Counted from the first letter of the stretch, positions 1 to 8,361 are shown. The stretch is 64,000 nucleotides of DNA from Streptomyces kronopolitis (GCF_014646275.1 NZ_BMND01000004.1:87040-151039), one strand, 5' to 3'. The notes: generated from the sequence alone by a model not told the origin. Numbers and translations: made by a program.

Positions 1-172
1 CCACCCACGGAAATTCCGCTACGCAGGCGCTGCGTGCGGTTTCTCGGGCTGGAGCCGGGAGGGTCCGGGACCGGTGCCCCGTGGGGGCTGGGCCGTTGAA
101 CTCCGGTTGTGGTACGGGTTGTTCAGGTCTGTGCGTGGACCGGCTGTTCCGGTGGGTTCGGCCTCTGCGGAT

Positions 173-186
173 GTTTCACGTGGAAC
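173..186. other. parS-like ParB binding site (one mismatch)
   Basis: The 14-mer GTTTCACGTGGAAC differs from the Streptomyces parS consensus GTTTCACGTGAAAC at one base (183, A to G). The flanking bases extend the dyad by one pair (172 and 187). ParB is known to bind parS sites clustered around oriC and to organise the origin during sporulation septation. Six perfect sites elsewhere in the window support the reading. This is the weakest of the seven. Confidence 0.7.
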
Positions 187-602
187 ACGTCTGCGACGGC
201 TCCCGCGTCGGCACCCAAGTCCATTTCCGCGTTCGTGCCTGTGTCTGTGCCAGGCCTGCCTCTACGTCAGTTCTGCTTCACTGTCCGGGTCTGCGTCTAC
301 CTCAGTTCTGCCTCTGTATCCGCGTAAGTTCCCTCATCTGCGTGGGTGTCGGTCGGGCTGCTGGTCCGTCGTGCGGCCCCGCTACGGGAGCGCGCCTCGG
401 GATCCGCTGCCGGACCGGCCGGTGGGTCTCCGCTCCGGAACTGCTCCGGGGGTGCCCACCGGTGTGCGTGCGGTGGATCGTGCCGGTGACCGCTCTCCTC
501 GGCGCGGATCTGTCACGCGCCTGGTCCGTCTCCGGTCCGTCCCTCGTCGGGACCGACCGAGCCGTCACCATCATCGGAGCCGTCAAACCGAACTGCCGAA
601 CC

Positions 603-638
603 GTCGAATCGTCGAATCGTCGAATCGTCGAATCGTCG
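603..638. repeat. 8-bp tandem repeat
   Basis: Four perfect tandem copies of GTCGAATC (603-634) are followed by a partial fifth copy. The repeat ends about a dozen bases before the stop codon of the leftward DUF6344 gene at 650. It is probably a simple slippage product; no function is visible. Confidence 0.85.
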
Positions 639-649
639 GAAATCCGAGG

Positions 650-1216
650 TCAGATGACACCGGCGGTGTGCGCGCGATTGCGGGCCGCCGGGATGACCGC
701 GCCGCGTGCGTCGGCGTGGGCATCGGTGCGGACGTCGGCGCGGGCATCGGCAGGCGCGGCGGCGGCCGGTTCGGCGGTGGCCGGGGCGGCCTCGTCCTGG
801 TCGGCGCAGGCGTCGTCACTGGTCAGCGGATCGGCCGTGTAGCTGCGTCGGCTGCGCATGCCGGGTGAGGTGCCGTGCGCCTCGGCGAGGATGCGCTGCT
901 TGATCGTCGGCGGCAGCTCGGGCCGCGGGAACCTGCGCCGCCCCGATCCGGCCTGGCCGTACAGCGGTACGCCGCGCGGCGCGGGCACGGAGGGCGACCC
1001 CGCTCCCGGCCGGTCCGACGCGCCGCGGCCCACCGCCTCGGGAACTCCGGTGCCCGGGGCCTCGCCGCCCGCGCTCTCCTTGCCCGGCGTCCGCTCGTAC
1101 AGTGCGGCGTCCCGGCGCGCCGCCGAGGCGGTCGCGGAGACACCCAGTGATGCCAGCAGCCTGCCGAGCACGGCAAGGCACACCGCCCAGAACTTCATGA
1201 CCTTGGTCGCAGCCAT
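650..1216 (-). CDS. DUF6344-type secreted or membrane-anchored protein
   Basis: This encodes 188 residues. A hydrophobic N-terminal segment (about residues 7-32, ending near an Ala-Ser-Ala motif) looks like a signal peptide or anchor. A low-complexity linker follows. Around residues 100-125 a short conserved-looking block, LPPTIKQRILAEAHG, and a basic stretch match what I remember of the Streptomyces DUF6344 family. The C-terminus is Ala/Asp-rich and disordered. The ATG at 1216 has a GAGGGG ribosome site just upstream. The function is unknown; the family assignment comes from memory of the two conserved blocks. Confidence 0.72.
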   Translation of the reverse strand: MAATKVMKFWAVCLAVLGRLLASLGVSATASAARRDAALYERTPGKESAGGEAPGTGVPEAVGRGASDRPGAGSPSVPAPRGVPLYGQAGSGRRRFPRPELPPTIKQRILAEAHGTSPGMRSRRSYTADPLTSDDACADQDEAAPATAEPAAAAPADARADVRTDAHADARGAVIPAARNRAHTAGVI

Positions 1217-1603
1217 GGCCCCTCACTTTCGGTGGAGGACCTCTCCCCGAGAGATCCGTTGCGTCTACTTCCTTCGTGCCGGTGGTGCGGCGCTCCAGTC
1301 GCTCCGCTTCCGGGGGTGCACCGCTCGGATGGCGTCGCTTCTGTTGCGTTTTCTTATGATGAGTACGCAATGGGAGGATTCACGGACCGACGCCCCCGGA
1401 TCGGCGTTCTTCCGATGAACACCACCCGTACGCAGTAGCCGCGGCCGTCCAGGGGCGGGGGATCGCAGGTCGCGGGCCCGGCACGGACGGGTCGTCCGCC
1501 TCGCCGCGGCGCCGGGCGGGGTGCCGGCGGGTGCGCCGGACGGGAACCTGGGTTATGGCCGGACGCGGGCCGGATCCGGGCCAGGAGCGAGGCGGGGCCG
1601 GGC
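1217..1603. other. Intergenic region with inverted repeat
   Basis: This lies between the end of the desaturase operon and the start of the DUF6344 gene, both read leftwards. It is AT-richer around 1340-1375, where TTGCGT (1344-1349) and ACGCAA (1365-1370) form an inverted repeat with a 15-nt spacer. That is a plausible operator or part of the DUF6344 promoter. No convincing promoter pair or gene is seen. Confidence 0.4.
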
Positions 1604-2038
1604 TCAGGCCGGTGTCAGCTCGCCCGTGCGCGCCATCTGCGCCATCATGCGCACGCCCGTCGGCTCGGGGATGCCGGGCGGGATGATCAGCAGGTCCCAG
1701 CGGCCCCGGCCCATCGAGACCAGGCAGACGGTGTCCGGCCCGGGGCGGCCGGCGGTCCGGCGCAGGCGCACCACATGCCCCTCGACGAGGATGTGGGACG
1801 GGAGCGCGGGCCAGGCCTTGCCGTTCACGGTGGCGTGGGTGATCCGCGGCCAGTCGAAGGGCAACGCGGTCAGCATCTCGGGGAGTTCGGCCAGGAGGTC
1901 GGCCGAGTGCGGCCACCAGACGCCGTCGATGCGCCGCGCCGTGCCGGTGTGCGGGGCGAAGGTCAGGCGGGCGACGGGCGGGGGCGCGTGGTGCCGGTGC
2001 GGGTCGGTGTGCGGGTGGTCCTTGGCGACGGCGGTCAT
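1604..2038 (-). CDS. DUF5994 family protein
   Basis: This encodes 144 residues. It has a His/Pro-rich N-terminus, then the typical DUF5994 pattern: an opening strand ending in GVWWPHS, a central segment on Trp/Pro-containing strands, and a closing segment with RWDLLIIPPG. The family is restricted to actinobacteria and has no known function. The ATG overlaps the desaturase stop as ATGA, so translation is probably coupled. It is the last gene of a three-gene operon. The open frame extends further upstream, but that part overlaps the desaturase and is Arg/Pro-rich, so I start at 2038. Confidence 0.85.
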   Translation of the reverse strand: MTAVAKDHPHTDPHRHHAPPPVARLTFAPHTGTARRIDGVWWPHSADLLAELPEMLTALPFDWPRITHATVNGKAWPALPSHILVEGHVVRLRRTAGRPGPDTVCLVSMGRGRWDLLIIPPGIPEPTGVRMMAQMARTGELTPA

Positions 2039-3021
2039 GCGGTGCTCCCGATGCGGCGGGCCGCCACCCGCGCCGGGTCCGGCCAGTGCACGTCCCGGAC
2101 CCAGCCGAGGCGTTCGAAGAGCCGGATGACGGCGGCGGACACATCGACCTGCCCGCGGTCGACGCCGTGCCGGGCGCAGGTCGGGTCGGCGTGGTGCAGG
2201 TTGTGCCAGCTCTCGCCGAACGACAGCAGGGCCAGCGGCCACAGATTGGTCGCCCGGTCGTGGCGGCGGGTGCGGAAGGGCCGCTCACCGATGAGATGGC
2301 AGAGCGAATTGACGCTCCAGGTCACATGGTGCAGCAGCGCGATCCGGATGAACCCCGCCCACAGCAGCGCGGTGAGCGCGGTGACCCAGGAGCCGCCCAG
2401 CGCCCAGCCGAGCGCGAAGGGCAGCCCCAGGGTGAGCAGGCACAGCACGGGGAACGCCCGGTCCACCGCCCGGATGCCGGGGTCGGCGAGCAGATCGGGC
2501 GCGTAGCGGCGGTGCGAGGTGGGGTCGTCGCCGAACAGCCAGCCGATGTGCGAGTGCACCAGTCCGCGCAGCTGACCGCGCAGGCCGGTGCCGTAGCGGT
2601 AGGGGGAGTGCGGATCGCCGGGGCGGTCGGTGAAGGCGTGGTGGCGGCGGTGGGTGGCGACCCAGTCGATGACATCGCCCTGGAAGCTGAGCGAGCCGGC
2701 CACGGCCAGGGCGATCCGCAGCACGGGGGTGGCGGTGTAGCTGCCGTGGGTCAGGCCGCGGTGGAAGCCGATGGTGACGCCCAGACCGCTGATGACGTAG
2801 AAGACCACGAGCAGTACGAGGTCGGTGAGGTGCACGGCGCTGCCCCACAGCAGGGGGATCGCGACGGCCAGTCCGACGAAGGGGGCGACGACGATGATGG
2901 CGGTGATCGTGACGTACATCCTGCGGCCACTCGTCGGCGGGGACGGGGCGCCGCGGTCGGGGAACGGCGAGGTCCCGTCGTAGTCCCCCGCCGGCGGGAC
3001 GTCGCGGGCCGCGGAGGTCAC
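2035..3021 (-). CDS. Acyl-CoA/fatty acid desaturase, membrane di-iron type
   Basis: This encodes 328 residues. Three histidine boxes of the delta-9 desaturase superfamily are visible: HRGLTH, HRRHH and HNLHH. They would bind two irons and introduce a double bond into an acyl chain, with electrons from a reductase partner. About four membrane segments surround the boxes. The first is near residues 38-80, after a disordered N-terminus. The GTG start at 3021 overlaps the stop of the upstream small membrane gene as GTGA, and the stop overlaps DUF5994. The natural substrate cannot be told from sequence. Confidence 0.9.
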   Translation of the reverse strand: MTSAARDVPPAGDYDGTSPFPDRGAPSPPTSGRRMYVTITAIIVVAPFVGLAVAIPLLWGSAVHLTDLVLLVVFYVISGLGVTIGFHRGLTHGSYTATPVLRIALAVAGSLSFQGDVIDWVATHRRHHAFTDRPGDPHSPYRYGTGLRGQLRGLVHSHIGWLFGDDPTSHRRYAPDLLADPGIRAVDRAFPVLCLLTLGLPFALGWALGGSWVTALTALLWAGFIRIALLHHVTWSVNSLCHLIGERPFRTRRHDRATNLWPLALLSFGESWHNLHHADPTCARHGVDRGQVDVSAAVIRLFERLGWVRDVHWPDPARVAARRIGSTA

Positions 3022-3245
3022 AGGTCGCTTCCCGCCTTGCCGGAGGGTGGCGGCGGTCCGGCCACGTGCGGTCCGCTCCCGGCGGCCTCGGCCTGCTGCC
3101 GCTTGCGCAGCCGCCGCGACTCCCTCCAGTCCGCGTACCGGTGGTGGGGCATCCGCCCGGTGTTCTGTGCGTTGAGCCGGGCCAGGAACAGCGCGCCCAG
3201 CGCGACCAGCGCCAGCAGCACGACCACGGTCCACAGCGTCTGCAT
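3018..3245 (-). CDS. Small single-pass membrane protein
   Basis: This encodes 75 residues with one N-terminal transmembrane segment (about 5-24), followed by a basic stretch (RESRRLRKRQQ) and a Pro/Gly tail. The topology suggests a short lumen-out anchor with a cytoplasmic tail. It is the first gene of the operon with the desaturase (GTGA overlap) and DUF5994, so a role with the membrane desaturase is a reasonable guess. I recognise no family. Confidence 0.75.
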   Translation of the reverse strand: MQTLWTVVVLLALVALGALFLARLNAQNTGRMPHHRYADWRESRRLRKRQQAEAAGSGPHVAGPPPPSGKAGSDL

Positions 3246-3332
3246 GTGCTCACCTCACCGCATACCTCGGTCACCCTCGGCATTCCTCGGTGTTCCGGTG
3301 CTTTCACGGTACCCCGAGTGGGCCAGGTACAT

Positions 3333-3344
3333 CCCCATATGGGG
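3333..3344. promoter_or_regulatory. Perfect palindrome in divergent intergenic region
   Basis: CCCCATATGGGG is a perfect 12-bp palindrome in the roughly 300-bp gap between the leftward desaturase operon and the rightward BlaI-type gene. It is a candidate operator for either unit. Which protein binds it, if any, is unknown. Confidence 0.35.
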
Positions 3345-3543
3345 GACTACGTGCTGCTCTGTGCGGTTATCGCGGGGTAAGGGCCCGCCTCCCGGCCGGT
3401 CCGGATGCGCCCGCCCGTGCGCCGGCGGGGAGCGCCGGCGGCGGGCTCCGGGGCGGGCGGCCGCCCCGTCCGGAGGCCGTCGCTCAGTAGGATGCTGCGG
3501 CGTCCCGGCCCGCGGGGCGCCCGGCGTGACGGGAGGCGACGGC

Positions 3544-4032
3544 ATGGGCGGGAAGCCCTTCGGGAGGCCGCCGGGCGGCGCGGGGAAGCCCGGCCGGGCC
3601 GCGCCGGAAGCGCAGGAGTGCGGCGCCGGCGGGCCGGAGCACACCCGCCGCCGCGGGCAGGGCCAGCTGGAGGCCCAGGTGCTGGCCGCGCTGCACCGCG
3701 CGCCGGGGCCGGCCGGCGCCGGCTGGGTCCGCGAACGGCTCGGCGGCGACCTCGCCTACACGACCGTGATGACGATCCTGTCCCGGCTGCACGCCAAGCA
3801 GGCCGTCACCCGCGAGCGGTCCGGCCGCGCCTACCTCTGGAGCCCGGCGGCCGACGAGGCCGGGCTCGCCGCCCTGCGGATGCGCCGCGTCCTGGACGGC
3901 GAACCGGACCGGGACGCCGTCCTGACCAGCTTTGTCTCCGCGCTCTCCGCCCAGGACGAGCAGCTGCTGCGCGCCCTGCTGGACCGCGCCGCGGACGAGG
4001 ACTCCGGCACGGACGAAGCGCGCGGAGGCTGA
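3544..4032 (+). CDS. BlaI/MecI/CopY family transcriptional repressor
   Basis: This encodes 162 residues. After a roughly 35-residue Gly/Pro-rich extension, a winged helix-turn-helix runs from about residue 40 to 110, with the family signature YTTVMTILSRLHAK and the wing residues GRAYLW. A C-terminal dimerisation segment follows. BlaI-family repressors are usually cleaved by, or inactivated through, a partner membrane protease of the M56 family. That gene follows 3 nt downstream. The ATG has GGGAGG 8 nt upstream. The inducing signal is unknown. Confidence 0.88.
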   Translation: MGGKPFGRPPGGAGKPGRAAPEAQECGAGGPEHTRRRGQGQLEAQVLAALHRAPGPAGAGWVRERLGGDLAYTTVMTILSRLHAKQAVTRERSGRAYLWSPAADEAGLAALRMRRVLDGEPDRDAVLTSFVSALSAQDEQLLRALLDRAADEDSGTDEARGG

Positions 4033-4035
4033 CCG

Positions 4036-5001
4036 GTGGGCGTCTTCGTGTTCCTGCCGCTCGTCCTGCCGCTCACCGCCCTGCCGATCGCCCGGCTCGC
4101 CGAGCAGCACCTCCATCCGCGGGCCACCACCCGGCTGCTGACCCTGCTCGCCGCGGTCCTCGGGCTGTGCAGCACGCTCTGCCTGGGGCTGCTGGTGGTG
4201 GTCGGCACCGCCCAGCTGCCCGGCAACCCGCTGCCCGACGGCTGGTCGGACCCGGAGGTGCGGGCCGCGGTCCCGTTCGCCGAGGTCGCCGGCGCCGCCG
4301 CGATCCCGCTGCTGGCCGCGGCGCTCACGGTGGGCGCCACCACGCTGCGCCGGCACCACCGCATCCGGGCCCGCACCCACCGCGCGCTGGACGCGCTGCC
4401 GGCCGGCACCGACCCCGCGGTGCTGCCGGACGACGCCCCCTACGCCTACGCCGTGCCCGCCGCCCCCGCCCGGCCCGGACGGCCCGCCAGGCCCGGCCGG
4501 ATAGCGGTCTCCCGCGGGATGCTGGAGCGCCTGGACGAGGACGAGGTCCGCGCGCTGTTCGCCCATGAGCACGCGCACCTGACCTGCCGTCACCACCGGT
4601 CGCTGCTCGCCGTGCGGCTGGCCGGCTGCGTCAACCCGCTGCTGCTGCCGCTGCGTTCGGCCGTCGCGTTCGCCACCGAGCGCTGGGCCGACGAGGAGGC
4701 GGCGCGGGTGGTGGGCGACCGGCGGCTGACCGCCCGGGCGGTGGGCCGGGCGGCGCTGATCCAGCGGTCCGCGGCGCCGGTGGAGCTGGCGCACTTCGCC
4801 GGGCCCGAACCGGGGCCGGTACCGCGGCGGGTGGCGGCGCTGCTCGGGCCCGTACCGCCGGCCCGCCCGTGGCCGCCGGCGCTGACCCCGGCGGGTCTGG
4901 CGGCCCTGGTCGCCGCGGCGGGCACCGCCGCCTCCGCGCTCTGCGCGCTCAACGCGGCCGTCGCGCTGTTCGTCGTTCTGAAGGCGGCCACGCCGCTCTG
5001 A
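4036..5001 (+). CDS. M56 family (BlaR1-like) membrane metallopeptidase
   Basis: This encodes 321 residues from a GTG. There are about four membrane segments: two near the N-terminus (1-20 and 33-58), one around 80-102 and one near the C-terminus (290-317). The zinc-protease motif HEHAH is at 177-181, in the cytosolic loop typical of M56. There is no C-terminal penicillin-binding sensor domain, so it is a short M56 protease rather than a full BlaR1. It forms an operon with the BlaI-type repressor upstream and is likely to act on it. Confidence 0.88.
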   Translation: MGVFVFLPLVLPLTALPIARLAEQHLHPRATTRLLTLLAAVLGLCSTLCLGLLVVVGTAQLPGNPLPDGWSDPEVRAAVPFAEVAGAAAIPLLAAALTVGATTLRRHHRIRARTHRALDALPAGTDPAVLPDDAPYAYAVPAAPARPGRPARPGRIAVSRGMLERLDEDEVRALFAHEHAHLTCRHHRSLLAVRLAGCVNPLLLPLRSAVAFATERWADEEAARVVGDRRLTARAVGRAALIQRSAAPVELAHFAGPEPGPVPRRVAALLGPVPPARPWPPALTPAGLAALVAAAGTAASALCALNAAVALFVVLKAATPL

Positions 5002-5074
5002 GTGCACACTGACCCATGACCCGTACCGGGCGGCTCCCGCGCGGTGCGCCGTGCGCCACCCCACGACCGGCTCC

Positions 5075-5092
5075 TTCTACACGACTGTAGAA
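5075..5092. promoter_or_regulatory. Inverted repeat, possible BlaI-type operator
   Basis: TTCTAC, a 6-nt spacer and GTAGAA form an 18-bp dyad whose core reads TACA-N4-TGTA. BlaI/CopY operators are typically TACA/TGTA dyads. The repeat lies 74 bp downstream of the BlaI/M56 pair and about 50 bp upstream of the start of the next gene, where an operator would be expected. The spacer is 4 nt rather than the usual 2, so the assignment is tentative. Confidence 0.45.
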
Positions 5093-5143
5093 CTTCCCGG
5101 TACAGTGGCGCGCACTGCGCAACAGGCGCTTCCGGAGGGGGAG

Positions 5144-5392
5144 ATGGCAACGAGGTGCGGACTCCTGACCTGGGACTGCCCGCCCCCAGAGGCGGAGGTG
5201 CGATGGGTCTATCAGCCGGTGGAGGTCCAATACCCGGACGGCGGATGGACGTTGGGCCGGATCAATGCCTGGTGGACGGACGGGGCGGGCGAGTTGTGGT
5301 GCCGGCTGCGGACGCTGCCCGGCGGCGCGTGCCCGCAGTGGCTGCGTTACGACCCAGAGTCGATCCTGCTGCTGCCCAGCACCGGTCTGTGA
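5144..5392 (+). CDS. Conserved-looking hypothetical protein, 82 aa
   Basis: This encodes 82 residues, Trp- and Pro-rich, with no signal peptide or membrane segment. Two patterned blocks (WVYQPVEV and WTLGRINAWW) suggest a small beta-rich fold. The ATG has a good GGAGG 5 nt upstream; the open frame extends 31 codons further, but without a ribosome site. It follows the candidate BlaI operator and may be the target of the BlaI/M56 pair. I do not recognise the family. Confidence 0.7.
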   Translation: MATRCGLLTWDCPPPEAEVRWVYQPVEVQYPDGGWTLGRINAWWTDGAGELWCRLRTLPGGACPQWLRYDPESILLLPSTGL

Positions 5393-5494
5393 CCCACTCC
5401 CCCCGGCCGGCCCGCCCGGCCACCGCGAGCGCCCCCTCCCCCGTACGGCATCACCCGCATCGACAGCATCAGAAGGACCAGAAGGGCCACCGGC

Positions 5495-7033
5495 GTGCAT
5501 GACAGGCAGAGGCACCAGCAGACGGCCCGGCGGGGCACCGGTGGCGCCACCGGCACGCCCCCTGCCGCCGGTGACGGCTCCCGCGGCCCCGGCGGCGCCC
5601 GCGGGGGCGGCGCCTCCGGGCGCCGCAGGTCCGCCGACCCGGCCGGCGGCTCCGGCGGCCGGTCCGCCGGCGGCTCCCGGAAGGCGGGCCGGCCGGACAA
5701 GGTGCGGATGACCCGCCGCGGCCGGATCGTCGCCTGGACCGGCGGCACGCTCGGTGTGCTGCTGCTCTGCACGGCCGGCGTCGGGGCCTGGGTCTACCAG
5801 CACCTGGACGGCAACATCCACGGCGCGGACATCGGCGTGGACGGCGCCCGGCCGGTCAACCTCAGCCCCGGCTCCAAGAACATCCTGGTCGTCGGCTCCG
5901 ACAGCCGGGCCGGCGCCAACGCCAAGTACGGCAAGGGCCTGACCACCATGCAGTCGGACACGCTGATGGTGGTGCACATCGCCGCCAATCGGAAGTGGGC
6001 CACCGCGGTGTCCTTCCCCCGGGACTCCTGGGTGCAGATCCCCGCCTGCACCCGCGGCAACGGCTCCCAGTCCACCCCGCACCACTTCAAGATCAACGAA
6101 GCGTTCTCGATCGGCGGGGACTCCGGCGACATCGGCAAGGCCGCGGCCTGCACGATCAAGACCGTCGAGAAGAACACCGGGCTGCGCATCGACCACTTCA
6201 CCTCGGTCGACTTCCAGGGCTTCAAGGGCATGGTCAACGCCCTGGGCGGCATAGAGGTCTGCCCCAAGCACGCCATCCACGACAAGAAGGCCCACCTGGA
6301 CCTGGACGCCGGCTGCCAGAACGTCCAGGACGAGAAGGCCCTCGGCTACGTCCGCACCCGCTACAGCGTCGGCGACGGCTCCGACCTCGGCCGGATCGGC
6401 CGCCAGCAGGAGTTCATGAAGGCCCTGGGCGCCAAGGCGCAGGCCAAGCTCACCAGCCCCGGCGAGCTCTACGACTTCCTGGACTCGGCCACCAAGTCCC
6501 TGACCACCGACAAGGACCTGGCCGGACTCAAGCCGCTCTACGACCTGGCCGCGACCGTCAAGGACATCCCCGCCGACCGGCTCACCTTCGTGACCGTCCC
6601 CAACTACTACCGCGAGTCCGACGTCCCCACCGACAAGGCCAACGTCGTCTGGCAATACCCCCAGGCCGCCCAGCTGTTCAGCGACATCGCCCACGACCGG
6701 GAACTCGGCGCCGCGGGCAAGAAGAAGCTGGCCGAGGCCGCCAAGAACCCGGTGACCGCGCACGCCGTGCGGGTCCGCGTGCTCAACGGCACCGGCGTCC
6801 CCGGCCGGGCCGCCTCCGCCGCAGAGCAGCTCCGCAGGCTCGGCTTCACCGTCATCGCCACCGGCAACGGCCCCTCCACGGACCGCACCACCGTCACCTA
6901 CCCGGCCGCGCTCAAGACCCAGAGCGAGGTGCTCGCCGCCCGGCTCGGGGGGACGAAGGCCACGGAGTCGGCCGGCGCGGCGGCGGGCGCGGTGACGCTG
7001 ACGATCGGGCCGGACTTCCGGGCACAGGGGTAG
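5495..7033 (+). CDS. LytR-CpsA-Psr (LCP) family protein with LytR_C domain
   Basis: This encodes 512 residues from a GTG. A long Gly/Arg-rich cytoplasmic N-terminus (1-70) is followed by one transmembrane segment (about 78-98). The extracytoplasmic LCP catalytic domain (about 120-340) includes ILVVGSDSR, SDTLMVV, the basic SFPRDSW loop and DHFTSVDF. A C-terminal LytR_C domain (about 425-510) begins at the VRVLNGTG motif. LCP enzymes transfer lipid-linked polymers such as teichoic acids or glycans to peptidoglycan. The gene stands alone, with a GAAGGG site 8 nt before the start. Confidence 0.92.
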   Translation: MHDRQRHQQTARRGTGGATGTPPAAGDGSRGPGGARGGGASGRRRSADPAGGSGGRSAGGSRKAGRPDKVRMTRRGRIVAWTGGTLGVLLLCTAGVGAWVYQHLDGNIHGADIGVDGARPVNLSPGSKNILVVGSDSRAGANAKYGKGLTTMQSDTLMVVHIAANRKWATAVSFPRDSWVQIPACTRGNGSQSTPHHFKINEAFSIGGDSGDIGKAAACTIKTVEKNTGLRIDHFTSVDFQGFKGMVNALGGIEVCPKHAIHDKKAHLDLDAGCQNVQDEKALGYVRTRYSVGDGSDLGRIGRQQEFMKALGAKAQAKLTSPGELYDFLDSATKSLTTDKDLAGLKPLYDLAATVKDIPADRLTFVTVPNYYRESDVPTDKANVVWQYPQAAQLFSDIAHDRELGAAGKKKLAEAAKNPVTAHAVRVRVLNGTGVPGRAASAAEQLRRLGFTVIATGNGPSTDRTTVTYPAALKTQSEVLAARLGGTKATESAGAAAGAVTLTIGPDFRAQG

Positions 7034-7101
7034 CGGGTGTCCGGCGGGCCCCGGCCGCGGTCAGGGTCCGGCGGGCACCGCAGTGGGCGGCGCGCCGTGC
7101 G

Positions 7102-7374
7102 TCAGACGCGCAGCCGCTCCACCGGGCGGGCCGTGTGCATCTCGATGTCGTGCGCGGCCCGCTGGATCAGCTGATGGCTGAGGTCGGACATCGCCCGGGC
7201 CACGGCCAGCTCGTCCCCGATGTCCGGGACGTTCTCGTCGGCGGGGTTGCAGCGGGCCGTCCCCTGGCCGACCAGCTGCCCGCCGTCCTTGCCCCGCAGC
7301 CTGGCCTCGGCCCTGACCTCGCTGTCGACCTCGACGATGCTGATCTCGGTGTTCCATGTCTTCGTGGCGGTCAC
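7102..7374 (-). CDS. DUF1876 domain-containing protein
   Basis: This encodes 90 residues from a GTG with an excellent GAGGAGG site upstream. The pattern KTWNTEISIVEVDSEVRAEARL, then CNPAD, IGDELAVARAMSDLSHQLI, covers the whole DUF1876 fold. This is a small soluble actinobacterial family resembling a dsRNA-binding or dodecin-like fold, without known function. It is convergent with the LCP gene and divergent from the DUF4097 lipoprotein. Confidence 0.9.
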   Translation of the reverse strand: MTATKTWNTEISIVEVDSEVRAEARLRGKDGGQLVGQGTARCNPADENVPDIGDELAVARAMSDLSHQLIQRAAHDIEMHTARPVERLRV

Positions 7375-7471
7375 CGGAAGCCTCCTCGTACGCGCCCCGA
7401 GCAGCACATATAACGCCCCCACCCACAAATCCTCGCACCGGCCCGGACCGGCCGCACCTGGGGCGATCCCG

Positions 7472-7503
7472 CCCCCGATCAGGGGGTTTTCCCCATGGTG
7501 GGG
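7472..7503. promoter_or_regulatory. Stacked inverted repeats between divergent genes
   Basis: CCCCC-N5-GGGGG (7472-7486) is directly followed by TTTT and then by CCCCA-N3-TGGGG (7491-7503). The two dyads lie about 95 bp before the DUF4097 start and about 100 bp before the DUF1876 start. They could be operator half-sites or a hairpin with a short T-run. A possible -10 hexamer TAGTCT for the rightward gene is at 7520-7525. Function is inferred only from position. Confidence 0.35.
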
Positions 7504-7595
7504 CCGTCTCGCACCGCCCTAGTCTCACCTCGGCGGGCGCCCGGCGGACCACGGCGGCCCGCCGGACCGACCATCGATCGTCTCCGGGGGACCTC

Positions 7596-8327
7596 ATGCA
7601 CCAGCGGACTCGCTTCCTCGCCGTCGTCGCGGCGGCCGGCATCGGGATGTGCGGCCTCAGCGCCTGCGACCTGGTGACCGGCACGACCTTCCGGGACGAC
7701 GCCGAGATCTCAAGGAAGATCACCGCCATCCGGCTGGACAACACCTCGGGCGGCCTCACGGTCCACGGCGGAAAGCGCGGCGGCGCGGTCTCGGTGCACC
7801 GCTCCGTGTCGTACTACGGCCACCGGCCCGGGCACGCCACCCACCGGATCGAGGACGGGGTGCTGGTGCTCGGCGGCTGCGGCGAGCAGTGCTCGGTGGA
7901 CTACACCGTCGAGGTACCGGCGGGCCTCCCGGTGAGCGGCGAGACCTCGGACGGCTCGCTGAAGCTGTCCGGGGTGGGCGCGGTGCGGGTGACCACCAGC
8001 TCCGGGGCCATCGACCTGGCCGGCGTCACCGGCACCGTCGACGCCACCACCTCCGACGGCGCGATCACCGGACGCGGGCTGTCCGGCCGGCGGATCGCGG
8101 CCGAGACCTCCAACGGGGAGATCGACCTCACCCCGGCCACCGCCCAGAGCATCCGGGCGAAGACCTCCAACGGCAGCATCACGGTGACGGTGCCCAGGGC
8201 CCGCTACCGCGTGTCGGCCGAGACGAGCAACGGCGACAAGCGGCTCGGTGTCGGCCAGGACCCGGCGGCGCGCTACCGCCTGGACCTGTCCACCAGCAAC
8301 GGGGACATCACCGCGAAGTCCGCCTGA
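7596..8327 (+). CDS. DUF4097 beta-strand-repeat lipoprotein
   Basis: This encodes 243 residues. The signal peptide ends in a lipobox with Cys24 (LSAC). The mature part is built of short repeats of the type TSNGxI/TSDGxI, about eight in a row from residue 105 on. This is the hallmark of DUF4097, a right-handed beta-helix-like domain. Proteins of this family often sit at envelope-stress loci; the exact role is unknown. The ATG is preceded by GGGGGA. A terminator-like hairpin at 8362-8385 follows. Confidence 0.88.
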   Translation: MHQRTRFLAVVAAAGIGMCGLSACDLVTGTTFRDDAEISRKITAIRLDNTSGGLTVHGGKRGGAVSVHRSVSYYGHRPGHATHRIEDGVLVLGGCGEQCSVDYTVEVPAGLPVSGETSDGSLKLSGVGAVRVTTSSGAIDLAGVTGTVDATTSDGAITGRGLSGRRIAAETSNGEIDLTPATAQSIRAKTSNGSITVTVPRARYRVSAETSNGDKRLGVGQDPAARYRLDLSTSNGDITAKSA

Positions 8328-8361
8328 CGCCAAGGCTGTTGAGCCGCCCGGGACGTGGAGT

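Larger units (their letters stand above)
1..649. other. Gene-less region at left edge
   Basis: I see no credible gene here. Open frames exist on both strands, but their translations are arginine/serine/valine-rich and resemble no family. The stretch holds one parS-like site (173-186), an imperfect 18-bp direct repeat (262-279 and 297-314, 16 of 18 matching) and an 8-bp tandem repeat (603-638). It lies downstream of the DUF6344 gene, which is read leftwards. The gene that should bound it on the left is outside the window. Confidence 0.6.

Noticed and set aside
603-638. Possible CRISPR or tRNA signal from the GAATC repeats
   Set aside because: Units are 8 bp in direct tandem with no spacers, and there is no cloverleaf.
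74-868. 264-codon and 253-codon open frames at the left edge
   Set aside because: The two frames overlap each other and show unpatterned composition. The DUF6344 gene on the other strand explains the region from 650 on.
2086-3543. Long upstream extension of the BlaI-type open frame
   Set aside because: It overlaps the desaturase antisense, and the translation is unpatterned. The ATG at 3544 has a ribosome site and gives the right family length.
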